From the NCBI RefSeq assembly GCF_001311885.1, contig NZ_BBCE01000006.1:58995-122994 (forward strand): a stretch of DNA of 64,000 nt, in the 5' to 3' direction. Below, one piece after another: positions 9,326 to 18,743 of the stretch (its first letter is position 1; every line of letters begins with the position of its first letter). This DNA is from Syntrophomonas palmitatica JCM 14374. Its GTDB lineage: Bacteria > Bacillota > Syntrophomonadia > Syntrophomonadales > Syntrophomonadaceae. The notes below the pieces were generated by a model that was given only the letters and a program-made list of their open reading frames with translations, was not told the origin of the DNA and ran no database searches. Position numbers and translations under genes: made by a program.

Positions 9326-10238
9326 ATGTTCTGGCAGCAATTACTAAACGGGCTGACCCTGGGAAGCAGCTATGCCCTGATAGCCCTAGGGTATACCATG
9401 GTTTACGGTATTATTCAGCTGATTAATTTCGCCCATGGGGATATCTTTATGTTAGGCGCTTTTGTAGGCTGGTTCTTGGTCAGTGTAGCCGGGGTGAATA
9501 TTGTTGTGGCTCTGTTGGGGGCCATGGCTTTTTGCATGCTGACCGGAATGCTGGTAGAAAGAGTGGCTTATCGTCCTTTGCGGGGCAAGTCTTCACGTTT
9601 GTCTCCCCTGATCAGTGCTATAGGGGTATCTATTTTTCTGTCCACTTTAATGGTCTTGATCGCCAGTCCCAATGCCAGGCGCTATCCCGAAGTAATTCCA
9701 TCACATACTGTAAGCCTCGGTTCATTGGAACTGTCCTCTTTGCAGATTATTATTCTGTTATTATCGGCAGCCTTGATGGTGGGACTGGAGATTATGGTGC
9801 AGAAAACCCGCATGGGCAAAGCGATGCGGGCCTGTTCGCAGGACCTGGATGCCGCAGCCTTAATGGGGATAAACGTCAACCGCATTATCTCTTTAACCTT
9901 TGCGGTCGGTTCAGCTGGCCGCCGCCGGGGGAGTAATGGTCGGCATTTATTACAACGCGGTATGGCCTTATATGGGAACCATGGCAGGGATGAAGGCATT
10001 CTGCGCTGCGGTATTAGGTGGTATTGGATCTATACCCGGGGCCATGCTGGGAGGATTGACCCTGGGGGTGATGGAAATCATGGGAGTGGCTTATTTATCG
10101 TCTTCTTACAAAGATGCTATTGCTTTCGGGGTATTGATTCTGGTTTTAATTATCCGTCCGCAGGGATTCTTAGGACAGAAAATTGTAAAAAAAGGTGTAG
10201 GTGAAAAAATTGGATGCACTGCTGACGCAGTATATTGA
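9326..10238 (+). CDS. livH: branched-chain amino acid-type ABC permease LivH, interrupted by a frameshift
   Basis: LivH-family permease. The first frame runs from ATG 9326 with LNGLTLGSSYALIALGYTMV and YGIIQLINFAHGDIFMLGAF, the classic LivH opening, to about 9915. A second frame then gives LAAAGGVMVGIYYNAVWP, GGIGSIPGAMLGG and RPQGFLGQ to the stop at 10238. Restoring two bases near 9914 (GCGC reduced to GC, so that the expected GSALAAAGG reads through) gives a 304-residue protein of normal size. The 3' end overlaps livM by 38 bases. Together with LivM it forms the membrane channel of the transporter. Confidence 0.88.
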
Positions 10239-11097
10239 TCCATATTTTCTGCGCATTATATTGCTGATAGGTATTAATATCATTCTGGCTCTGGGATTAA
10301 ACCTCATTACCGGGGTCACCGGGCAATTATCCATGGGTCATGCGGGATTTATGAGCCTGGGGGCATATACTTCGGCCATACTTTCAATGCATTACGGGGT
10401 TTCTTTTCCGGCAGCGCTTCTGCTCGGCGCGGGGATCGCCGCTGTTTTCGGGGTTATTATCGGCATACCAACCCTCAGATTGCAGGGTGACTACCTGGCC
10501 ATGGTTACCATCGGTTTTGCGGAGATTATCCGCGTATTTTTTCTTAATTTCGAGCCGGGGGGAAAAGCGGTAGGGCTGGCGGGTATTCCGCAATATACTA
10601 CCTTTACGCTGGTATGGTTTATAGTTATTGTGGTCATAATCCTGAATGGCTGTTTGCTGTATTCCAGAACCGGCCGGGCTTTATATGCTATCCGTGAAAA
10701 TGAAATTGCGGCTGAGTCATGCGGTGTGGATACGACCCGGATGAAGGTTATGGCTTTTACCATAGGAGCGTTCCTGGGAGGATTAGGCGGAGGTTTATAT
10801 GCTCATTTCATGTATTATATCGATCCCCAGGTGTTCGGTTTTACCAAGTCTATAGAAATCTTAAACATGGTGGTCTTGGGAGGAATGGGCAGCATTCCCG
10901 GCACCATCCTGGGAGCGGTCATACTGACCATCCTTCCTGAGTTTCTGCGCGTAGTAGCTGATTACCGCCTGCTTTTCTACGGAGCATTGCTGGTAATTTT
11001 AATGATATTCCGCCCCAATGGACTTTTAGGAGATGTACGCATTTACGATCTTAAACATTCAGCTTGGTGGAAGAAACAAAACCCCCAATACAGGTAA
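10201..11097 (+). CDS. livM: branched-chain amino acid-type ABC permease LivM
   Basis: A 298-residue LivM-family permease starting at GTG 10201 inside the end of livH. Eight to nine membrane helices are evident. Conserved blocks include GVTGQLSMGHAGFMSLGAY, PTLRLQGDYLAMVTIGFAEI, GLAGIP, ENEIAAESCGVD (coupling-helix region) and VVLGGMGSIPGTILGA. The length is a little short because the N-terminal helices are compact. The ATPase gene expected next is not here; a livG-like gene lies about 6 kb downstream, at 17013. Confidence 0.94.
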   Translation: MKKLDALLTQYIDPYFLRIILLIGINIILALGLNLITGVTGQLSMGHAGFMSLGAYTSAILSMHYGVSFPAALLLGAGIAAVFGVIIGIPTLRLQGDYLAMVTIGFAEIIRVFFLNFEPGGKAVGLAGIPQYTTFTLVWFIVIVVIILNGCLLYSRTGRALYAIRENEIAAESCGVDTTRMKVMAFTIGAFLGGLGGGLYAHFMYYIDPQVFGFTKSIEILNMVVLGGMGSIPGTILGAVILTILPEFLRVVADYRLLFYGALLVILMIFRPNGLLGDVRIYDLKHSAWWKKQNPQYR

Positions 11098-11115
11098 TAT
11101 CCTGAGCATTAAGCC

Positions 11116-11144
11116 TTGACAAAGTTATCCCTGAATACTAGAAT
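11116..11144 (+). promoter_or_regulatory. possible upstream sigma-A promoter
   Basis: TTGACA (11116-11121), a 17-base spacer and TAGAAT (11139-11144) closely match the sigma-A consensus. It lies 33 bases upstream of a second candidate and could also feed the fluoride riboswitch leader. Confidence 0.5.
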
Positions 11145-11148
11145 AACG

Positions 11149-11177
11149 TTGATTATCGCACCTTCATCCTCTATAAT
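11149..11177 (+). promoter_or_regulatory. sigma-A promoter of the first fluoride-riboswitch leader
   Basis: TTGATT (11149-11154), a 17-base spacer and a perfect TATAAT (11172-11177). Transcription would start near 11184, placing the aptamer directly at the 5' end of the RNA, the same arrangement as at the enolase leader. Confidence 0.7.
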
Positions 11178-11194
11178 GTAACCAAATCCCATAA

Positions 11195-11287
11195 CAGATA
11201 GGCGATGGTGCTCGCCTGCAGCCGTTAAAGGCTCAAATGCTGAACAGCTAATAGCTCCTGTCAAATTGACGGGGGCTTTAATTATTT
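11195..11287 (+). promoter_or_regulatory. fluoride riboswitch (crcB motif) with overlapping terminator, upstream of MutS-like gene
   Basis: The aptamer starts with GGCGATGGTGCTCGCC (11201-11216), the conserved hairpin with the GAUGG loop of the crcB/fluoride motif, and ends with GCTAATAGCTCCTG (11247-11260), matching the conserved 3' strand. The same 3' strand forms a terminator stem, AGCTCCTGTC / GACGGGGGCT (11253-11262 and 11268-11277, with G-U pairs), followed by TTAATTATTT. Ligand-bound aptamer would therefore block termination, the known ON-switch logic. One position of the loop/3'-strand pseudoknot (GGTGC against GCTCC) is a T-T mismatch, unlike the copy before enolase. The motif assignment is by eye. 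Confidence 0.82.
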
Positions 11288-11316
11288 ATGAAAAGCCCTG
11301 GCAGGAGGAAGCTTCC

Positions 11317-11888
11317 ATGACTTTCCCCGGAATATTATTTATGACTAAAGAAGGCTTTATTGATGTATTGCGATCGGGACTTTGACCTGGAGTTAGAATC
11401 GTCACCTGTTCAAGAAGACCTGATTCAGGATCTGGAGCTGAATATACTGATTAATGCTATGTCCCTTGGTGATGAGTATATATTCCTGGCCTGTAAAAGA
11501 AGACGCGGCCATGAACAGCGGAAAACTGGATGAGGAGCTTGGCCGTATGAACCAAATAGTGTATACACTGAAGCCTGGGTCCCTGGTGCTTTTCAATGAA
11601 TCATTTGCCGCCACTAATGAAAGGGAAGGCTCGGAACTTGCCCGGCAGATCATTTGCGCCTTGATCGAGAAAAACATTCAGGTTTTCTTTGTTACCCATC
11701 TTTATGAATTTGCCAGCCGCATTCATGACCGCCAGATGCAGAATGTCATGTTTCTGCGGGCAGAAAGACACAGCGATGGAAGGCGAACCTATAAAATGAT
11801 AGCTGGGGAGCCTTTGCGAACAAGTTTCGGGCAGGATATATACCAGCAGGTATTTGAGCAGCATGATTTTGCGAACAATACCAGTTAA
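11317..11888 (+). pseudogene. MutS-like ATPase, internally deleted remnant
   Basis: Remnant of a MutS-related protein. ATG 11317 behind AGGAGG (11303-11308) begins MTFPGILFMTKEG, resembling the opening of clostridial MutS-like proteins, then stops at 11383-11385. The next frame from about 11366 gives DLELNILINAMSLGDEYIF, also like the family N terminus. A third frame (from about 11500) carries the ATPase C terminus: LVLFNESFAATNEREGSE (Walker B and following loop), FFVTHLYEFA and FLRAERHSDGRRTYK, ending at 11888. A normal protein has several hundred residues between these parts, and the Walker A is missing. It is therefore deleted as well as frameshifted, not just a base-calling error. MutS-like genes are a known target class of fluoride riboswitches. 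Confidence 0.8.
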
Positions 11889-11966
11889 AACCAACCTTAT
11901 GTGTTATAGCCTGGATCTTGTATAATTAAAGAAAATGCAGCCAGCCTTTTAAAAGGAGAGGATCAT

Positions 11967-12158
11967 ATGCGGCAGTACTGGCAATTTGATTACTATGTTG
12001 GCGGCAGGCATAAGGTCCGCTACTTCTATGGAACAGAAGCTGCTGTTAATAATCGGATTAAGAAATATGAATGTGAAAGCAAAGAGCTGATAGTCTTGAA
12101 TAGGTCCCAGGCCATTTATCTTAAAACAGAAAAGAAGATACATATCATAAAATTATAA
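11967..12158 (+). CDS. small hypothetical protein
   Basis: A 63-residue protein rich in aromatic and basic residues (YWQFDYYVGGRHKVRYFYG), with no recognised family. ATG 11967 has a strong AAAAGGAGAGG ribosome site (11951-11961), and a TATAAT-like box lies near 11920, so it is probably expressed. It ends 17 bases before the TauE/SafE-type permease and may be co-transcribed with it. It may be a small nucleic-acid-binding or surface-modifying protein, but nothing proves that. Confidence 0.55.
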   Translation: MRQYWQFDYYVGGRHKVRYFYGTEAAVNNRIKKYECESKELIVLNRSQAIYLKTEKKIHIIKL

Positions 12159-12175
12159 TAGTAAGGGGATAATGC

Positions 12176-12916
12176 ATGGATTTATCAATCCTATTCGGTT
12201 GGCAGGGGGTTGAACTCCTGGCCCTGAGTCTGGTGGCTTCAATCATAGCTGCAGTGGCTGGTTTTGGCGGCAGCGTAATCCTGCTTCCGCTGGTAGTACA
12301 TTTATTCGGGATAAAGGCGGCAGTACCTATACTTACAGTGGCTCAACTGTTGGGCAATGCCTCACGGGCCTGGTTTGGACGAAAGTCCATAGATTGGAGG
12401 GTGGTATTCTATTTTAGCCTGGGATGTATACCTTCGGCTATTATTGGCGCGGTTATGTTCGGTTCAATACATGCCAGCTGGTTGAAAACAGGACTGGGCG
12501 CCTTTTTAATACTAACCTTGATATATCGTCATTCCGGGCTTAAATCAGTAAATATGAGCCTTATTCACTTTATGCTGTTAGGTGCTGTCTTTGGCTGGTT
12601 ATCTGCTGTTGTGGGAACGGTAGGTCCTCTGGTAGCTCCGTTTTTCCTGGATTATGGGCTGGTAGGTTCAGCCTACATCGCCAGTGAGGCGATGACTGCT
12701 GTAGTTATGCACATAACCAAGGGGATTGTCTATTCAAAATACGCGCTGCTGGGATGGGATACTTTTTTCATTGGACTGATGATGGGGCTGGTGATGGTAT
12801 TAGGCTCATTTACCGGCAAGCAAATTGTAGACCGGATGCCCCGCATTTGGTTCACCAGAGTAGTGGAAACAGTAGTCTTGCTGACCGGTATTGGATTTGT
12901 GTCCGGACTCATGTGA
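12176..12916 (+). CDS. TauE/SafE family membrane transporter
   Basis: A 246-residue membrane protein with about eight helices and the two internal halves typical of the TauE/SafE (DUF81) family. The first half has ASIIAAVAGFGGSVILLPLV and the second has GAVFGWLSAVVGTVGPLVAP; both are Gly-rich re-entrant-like motifs. Members export or import sulfite, sulfoacetate or other organic anions, and most are uncharacterised. The gene lies between two fluoride-type riboswitches, but neither leader directly precedes it. A link to anion or fluoride stress is inference from position. AAGGGGATA upstream provides the ribosome site for ATG 12176. Confidence 0.88.
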   Translation: MDLSILFGWQGVELLALSLVASIIAAVAGFGGSVILLPLVVHLFGIKAAVPILTVAQLLGNASRAWFGRKSIDWRVVFYFSLGCIPSAIIGAVMFGSIHASWLKTGLGAFLILTLIYRHSGLKSVNMSLIHFMLLGAVFGWLSAVVGTVGPLVAPFFLDYGLVGSAYIASEAMTAVVMHITKGIVYSKYALLGWDTFFIGLMMGLVMVLGSFTGKQIVDRMPRIWFTRVVETVVLLTGIGFVSGLM

Positions 12917-12963
12917 GTCGGGGATAAAAAGTCTGTAATTTCAGCCGAATGGGGGGTCATTTC

Positions 12964-12991
12964 TTTACATAAAGGGGTTGTAGGTTATAAT
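12964..12991 (+). promoter_or_regulatory. sigma-A promoter of the enolase leader
   Basis: TTTACA (12964-12969), a 16-base spacer and TATAAT (12986-12991). The predicted start near 12998 leaves about 20 bases before the fluoride aptamer. Confidence 0.72.
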
Positions 12992-13017
12992 ATACAAAAA
13001 GCAATAGTTTAATATTT

Positions 13018-13098
13018 TCCAGGTGATGGAGCTCACCTCGCTGTCATTGCGGAACCGCCCTGCTAATGGCTCCTATCTTTTGAATAGGGGCAGTTTTT
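13018..13098 (+). promoter_or_regulatory. fluoride riboswitch (crcB motif) with overlapping terminator, upstream of enolase
   Basis: The aptamer hairpin is GGTGATGGAGCTCACC (13022-13037), and the conserved 3' strand is GCTAATGGCTCCTAT (13062-13076). Loop GGAGC pairs perfectly with GCTCC, the expected pseudoknot. The 3' strand is shared with a terminator: GCTCCTAT / ATAGGGGC (13069-13076 and 13084-13091), then AGTTTTT. Fluoride binding should favour the aptamer and let transcription continue into eno. Fluoride inhibits enolase, and eno is an established target class of this riboswitch. The two copies in this window share promoter placement and expression-platform design. Confidence 0.87.
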
Positions 13099-13182
13099 GT
13101 TGGTGCTGGTTTTATGATGGAGAGCAAACGGTCATAAAAGTCCCTAAACCGGGGAAAATGTCTTTGTTACTAATTAAAATAA

Positions 13183-14493
<1,311 letters not shown>

Positions 14494-14537
14494 GATTATC
14501 CGCATTAAGGGCGCAGAAAAGGACGGTAAGTTATAGT

Positions 14538-14752
14538 CACTCGCAATCTTCACAGGAGTATAACCCTTGCAGGAAGAAAAGCGTTGGGATGGGAAAGATT
14601 GCCGCGTCGCTGCGCTCCTCGCAACGACAAACACATAGTTTGCGTAACAATGAAAATACCGGAAAGTTTATTTTCTTGGCTGCGCATCATTAGTCAACTG
14701 CGAAAGTTGGTTACTGATTGAACGCAAGGCAAGCATAACGCTTTGTCCAAGC
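14538..14752 (+). repeat. 215-base direct repeat, copy 1
   Basis: Begins CACTCGCAATCTTCACAGGA and ends GCTTTGTCCAAGC. It matches copy 2 with only a few substitutions over its whole length. It includes half of the REP-like palindrome and TCAACTGCGAAAGTTGG, resembling the MITE-like ends. Confidence 0.85.
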
Positions 14753-14871
14753 TGTCAGCCGGTATTTAAGTCAAGAGTTAAATTATCTGTGTATATCAGT
14801 GTTTATCCGTGGTTAAACGCTTTATAGTGTCTTATCCCGCAGTTAGCGCAGGGGCGATTCACGAATCGCCC

Positions 14872-14943
14872 TGTCGTTGCGAGCGCAGCGAAGCAATCTA
14901 TAATATTATGGCAAGGGAGAGATTGCTTTGCTGCACTCGCAAT
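14872..14943. repeat. REP-like palindrome
   Basis: TGTCGTTGCGAGCGCAGCG...AAGCAATCT pairs imperfectly with AGATTGCTTTGCTGCACTCG...CAA. This belongs to the widespread TGTCATTGCGAG...CTCGCAATGACA palindromic family; another full copy is at 61333-61415. Confidence 0.7.
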
Positions 14944-15148
14944 CTTCACAGGAATATAAACCCTGCAGGAAGAAAAGCGTTGGGATGGGAAAGATTGCCG
15001 CGTCGCTGCGCTCCTCGCAACGACAAACACATAGTTTGCGTAACAATGACAATACCGGAAAGTTTATGTTCTTGGCTGCGCATCATTAGTCAACTGCGAA
15101 AGTTGGTTACTGATTGAACGCAAGGCAAGCATAACGCTTTGTCCAAGC
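14934..15148 (+). repeat. 215-base direct repeat, copy 2
   Basis: Second copy of the 215-base unit, 396 bases downstream of copy 1 and in the same orientation. Differences are scattered single bases (for example GGAATATAAACCC against GGAGTATAACCC). Confidence 0.85.
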
Positions 15149-15212
15149 CAGGAAGGTAAGGCGGGCTCAACCCGCAATAAAACTGAAAGCAGTAATTCGG
15201 TTATTATACAGT

Positions 15213-15275
15213 CTGTTCCTTTAGTCAACATGAGACCGGCTGACGGCGGGATAAAGCGTTATGATTGCCTTAACC
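15213..15275. repeat. MITE-like core, further copy
   Basis: Related to 9213-9246 (TGTTCC, TAGTCAACATGAGACCGG, CTGACGG) and, over 60 bases, to the reverse complement of 22508-22567 (shared ATAAAGCGTTATGATTGCCT). Possible outer ends are TCAACTGCGAAAGTTGG near 15090 and AAAAGTTGATTAA near 15344. Confidence 0.6.
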
Positions 15276-15361
15276 AAAGCTGCTTTTACTGTACATAATC
15301 ATTCAACCGCGCCAATTGGCTTATTGCAGAATAAGCAGGCAAAAGTTGATTAAACCGAGGT

Positions 15362-16987
15362 ATGGATATGGATAAAGAAGTCCAGGAGTTTTTGTTAGAA
15401 ATACAGTCGGTTTGTGAAGAATTTGGATTGCATTCCGTTAACAAAACCCTGCAAAGGATCAAGAATTTTGCCCGACAAAATCAATACATTGATGTGGCTG
15501 TATTAGGGCAATTTAAGGCTGGCAAAAGCTCATTTTTAAACAGTTTCTTAAATAAAGCCCTGCTGCCGGTTGGCAATATTCCAGTTACGGCGGTTATCAG
15601 CCGCATCAGCTATGGACCGCAGGAAAAGGTCACAGTAACCTTCACGGATGGCAGCCGCCAGGAAATATCCAGCCAGGAAATTGAGGATTATGTTTCTGAA
15701 TCCGGGAATCCGGAGAATGAGAAGAATGTATTGCTGGTTGATATTGAGCTGCCTGGACTTGAACAGATCAAGACAATCAGATTAGTTGATACACCAGGTA
15801 TAGGCAGTGTATGGAAACATAATACTGAAACAACAACGAGCTGGTTCCCGGAAACCGGAGCGGTGCTGTTCCTGATAAGTGCCGAAAAACCGATATCGGA
15901 AAATGAACTGACTCTGCTGCAGGAAATTTACCTTTATTCGCCGGAAATTGTTATCGTTTTAAGCAAAACCGATCTTTTTGCCGAAAAACACCTGCAGAAT
16001 ATGGAAAAATTTACTAAAGATGTGCTGCGGCAATACTTTAACAAGGATTTCCCGCTGTTGAGACATTCTTCTCATAAAGCAACCCTTGAATACAATGAAG
16101 CTATTAAACAGGATATTTTATTGCCCCTGGCCTTGAACCGGGACGAAAATTTTGCCAAAATCCTGCGACACAAACTTGAATCTTTATCAAATAATTGTCT
16201 GTCATATTTGGAAATAGCTTATGAGGCTTCCCGGCAGAAGGAGTCCGATAGAAAAAGACTTCAGGAATCAATTCTGGATGAGCATTTGCATTTTCATTTT
16301 ATCCGCCGCGAACTCCTGCTTATTATTGGCAGCTATAAAGAGAAAAACCGTGAACAGGTATATGATTACCTGAATTCTTTCCGCGGGGAGATAGAAACCA
16401 GGCTGAAAAACGGTTACCGCACGGCCTTTCCCGATTGGAAGGGCAATCTTTATTCCGTCAGCAGACAATATGAAAACTGGCTCAATCAGACCTTAACCCT
16501 GGAACTTCAGGAGATTTTATTAAAAGAAGAAAAATCCTTTGAGTTATTAGGCGCGTTGAAAAGACATCTCACATTTTATCTAAAATCCTTCCGGGAAAGA
16601 CTGAGTCATAACCTGGAACAGGTCTTAGGTATAAAAGCCAATCTGGCAGCCCTTGATATTTCCGTGGATGAAATAAAGAAACCTAGCATTTCTATCAGCC
16701 GGGCTTTTGATTTTCATTTAGATATGCTTTGGTTTTTCTTTCCTATGTTTATCTTCAGGGGTATTTTTCAGCGTTATTTTGAGAAACAGATCGATTATGA
16801 AATTGATAAAAACCTGCATCGTCTGACTTCAAATATGAATGAAAGGATAAATAAAGAAATGGACAGCTTGATGGTTAAAGCCCTGTCCTACATAAATGAT
16901 GAACTGAATATGATTGAAACCCTGCTCGGAGAAAATAAAGGCGCCAGTGATTATATCCTGAGTAAAATGGAACAGATCAGACTTTAA
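15362..16987 (+). CDS. dynamin-like GTPase
   Basis: A 541-residue protein of the bacterial dynamin-like family. G1 is GQFKAGKSS (49-57), the G2 threonine is in PVTAV, G3 is DTPG (143-146) and G4 is SKTD near 203. After the GTPase domain comes a long helical region (about 250-430). A hydrophobic stretch near residues 440-462 (LDMLWFFFPMFIFRG) could be the membrane-insertion paddle, followed by more helix. Bacterial dynamins remodel or protect membranes, for example during phage or antibiotic stress. Many species encode two tandem copies; here there is one. ATG 15362 follows ACCGAGG. Confidence 0.85.
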   Translation: MDMDKEVQEFLLEIQSVCEEFGLHSVNKTLQRIKNFARQNQYIDVAVLGQFKAGKSSFLNSFLNKALLPVGNIPVTAVISRISYGPQEKVTVTFTDGSRQEISSQEIEDYVSESGNPENEKNVLLVDIELPGLEQIKTIRLVDTPGIGSVWKHNTETTTSWFPETGAVLFLISAEKPISENELTLLQEIYLYSPEIVIVLSKTDLFAEKHLQNMEKFTKDVLRQYFNKDFPLLRHSSHKATLEYNEAIKQDILLPLALNRDENFAKILRHKLESLSNNCLSYLEIAYEASRQKESDRKRLQESILDEHLHFHFIRRELLLIIGSYKEKNREQVYDYLNSFRGEIETRLKNGYRTAFPDWKGNLYSVSRQYENWLNQTLTLELQEILLKEEKSFELLGALKRHLTFYLKSFRERLSHNLEQVLGIKANLAALDISVDEIKKPSISISRAFDFHLDMLWFFFPMFIFRGIFQRYFEKQIDYEIDKNLHRLTSNMNERINKEMDSLMVKALSYINDELNMIETLLGENKGASDYILSKMEQIRL

Positions 16988-17012
16988 ACGGAAAGATTAA
17001 AGAGGTGACGAA

Positions 17013-17771
17013 ATGTCAGTTCTGACATTAAGGGGCATCAGCCAGGAATTCGGCGGCCTGAGGGCCCTGGATGGCATAGATCTGGATATCGAAGCGGGGG
17101 AAATATTCGGCATTATTGGTCCCAATGGCGCCGGCAAAACCACCCTGTTTAATATCCTGACCGGGATATACTATGCGACCGAGGGAGAATATTATTTTAA
17201 GGATCAGGTTATGAAACGGGTTCCGCCTTTTCGCGTGGCCCGTATGGGCATTGCTCGTACTTACTAGAATATCAGGCTTTTCAATAAATTATCCGTTTTG
17301 GATAATGTGCGGGTGGGGATGCACAGCGTCACCCGCAGCGGCATATTTTCAGGAATGTTTCGCCTGCCCGCTTCCAGAAGGGAAGAAAAAATCATAAGGG
17401 AACGTTCTCTGAAACTTTTGGAAATGGTGGGTTTGTTTGAAAAACGCGGAGAATACGCTGATAATCTGGCCTATGGGGAACAAAGAAAATTGGAAATTGC
17501 CAGGGCCCTGGCCGGATCTCCCGCCCTTTTGCTTCTGGACGAACCTGCGGCAGGGATGAATTCCACCGAAAAGGTCGAACTGGTGGATTTGATAAGGGGA
17601 ATACGTGATCAAATGCAGCTTACGATTTTACTGGTTGAGCATGATATGAACCTAGTCATGAATATATGTGAACGGATTGCCGTACTTAATTATGGCCGTA
17701 AAATCGCCGAAGGTATTCCCGACCAGATAAAAAGCGATCCTGGAGTAATTGAGTCCTATCTGGGAGCCTAA
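17013..17771 (+). CDS. livG: branched-chain amino acid-type ABC ATPase LivG, interrupted by an in-frame amber codon
   Basis: LivG-family ATPase: Walker A GPNGAGKTT (36-44), signature LAYGEQRKLEIARAL, Walker B LLLLDEP and switch His in LLVEHDMNLVM. Codon 85 is TAG (17265-17267) and the same frame continues directly, NIRLFNKLSVLDNV. The family reads RT(F/Y)QNIRLF here, so the amber replaces CAG for the Q-loop glutamine, a single C to T change. Read through, the gene has 252 codons, the normal length. It may be a sequencing error, a null mutation or (least likely) recoding. No LivF partner is nearby. Its stop is two bases before the next start. Confidence 0.88.
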
Positions 17772-17773
17772 AC

Positions 17774-18646
17774 ATGAGGATTTCTCTGGTTTACCTGGCC
17801 CTATTTTTCTCGGTGCTGTGCATGTCCTTTTCTTCAATTATGATCAAGTTTTGTACGGCTCCCGCCATAATTATCGCTTTATACCGGGTGTTTTTTACTT
17901 CAGGTCTGGCCGCCTTTATTCGCGGCCCTCGTCTGGCCGGCAGCTTGCGGAGCCTTTCACGCCGGGATTTGAAGCTGACTATGGTTTCAGGATTTTTTCT
18001 GGCCTTGCATTTAGGATTTTGGATTACTTCTTTATCTTACACTTCGGTTTCCAGTTCGGTTTTATTTACGAATCTGCAGGTAATCTTCGTTCTGGTTCTG
18101 TCGATCGTGTTATTAAAAGAAAAACCTGGCCGCATGGCAATTTTAGGGATTTTTATAGCCCTGGCCGGTTCATTTTGCATTGCGCAGGGCGATCTTTCCC
18201 GGGGCCGTTTCCTGGGAGATATGCTGTCATTAGCCAGCGGGCTTTTTGTGGGCATTTATTATTTAATCGGACGCCAGATACGTGCCCGGGTGGACACTAT
18301 GACTTATACCGCCATTAACTGCGCGGTAGCCTGCCTGTTCCTGGCCCTGTTCTGTCTGGCCACAGGGCAGCGGTTTACCGGTTATCCTTATCTGGATTGG
18401 CTGTTGTTTTTATTGATGGCTCTGGGCCCCGGGCTGGCTGGACACGGTCTTTTGAACTGGGCTTTGAAATACTTGCAGGCGCCGACCGTATCGGTATCTA
18501 TCCTGGGTGAATCGGTGGGAGCCAGCATACTGGCCTATTTTATATTTGGCGAAAACCTGCTATGGTACCAAATCAGCGGGGGGCTTTTAATATTAACCGG
18601 CATTTATATTGCCGCTGTGAATGAAGGCCAGGGGATAGCGGATTAA
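17774..18646 (+). CDS. EamA/DMT family permease
   Basis: A 290-residue drug/metabolite-transporter family protein with ten predicted membrane helices in two EamA halves. The first half starts SLVYLALFFSVLCMSFSSIM; the second starts near residue 150 (LGDMLSLASGLFVGIYYLIG). The family exports amino acids, nucleosides or metabolites, and the substrate is unknown. The start is two bases after the livG stop, so the two are likely co-transcribed. The gene ends before a strong bidirectional terminator. Confidence 0.88.
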   Translation: MRISLVYLALFFSVLCMSFSSIMIKFCTAPAIIIALYRVFFTSGLAAFIRGPRLAGSLRSLSRRDLKLTMVSGFFLALHLGFWITSLSYTSVSSSVLFTNLQVIFVLVLSIVLLKEKPGRMAILGIFIALAGSFCIAQGDLSRGRFLGDMLSLASGLFVGIYYLIGRQIRARVDTMTYTAINCAVACLFLALFCLATGQRFTGYPYLDWLLFLLMALGPGLAGHGLLNWALKYLQAPTVSVSILGESVGASILAYFIFGENLLWYQISGGLLILTGIYIAAVNEGQGIAD

Positions 18647-18685
18647 TATTAGTAAATCAACGGCAAAAGATTGATATTAATCTAA

Positions 18686-18724
18686 AAAGAACAACCCGGA
18701 GAAGTTCAGGGTTGTTCTTTTTTA
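18686..18724. terminator. bidirectional rho-independent terminator
   Basis: AAAAAGAACAACCC and GGGTTGTTCTTTTTT form a 10-bp stem with A and T flanks, ending both the DMT gene on the plus strand and the SpoIID-like gene on the minus strand. Confidence 0.88.
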
Positions 18725-18743
18725 GTTTTGGACTTATAAGAGC

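Larger units (their letters stand above)
14494..15361. repeat. repeat-rich intergenic region after eno
   Basis: An 868-base stretch with no real gene. Contents: a 215-base near-perfect direct duplication (14538-14752 and 14934-15148), REP-like palindromic segments (14872-14943, and halves at 14596-14630 and 14992-15026), a CACAGAT/ATCTGTG-type repeat near 14785-14815, and a copy of the MITE-like core at 15213-15275 that shares TGTTCC-TTAGTCAACATG-type sequence with 9213-9246. Apparent reading frames here (starting MFVVARSAATRQS) are artefacts of the palindromic repeat. Confidence 0.75.

Noticed and set aside
17749..18318. 189-residue frame overlapping the DMT gene
   Set aside because: Alternative frame of a clear membrane transporter; aromatic-rich shadow.
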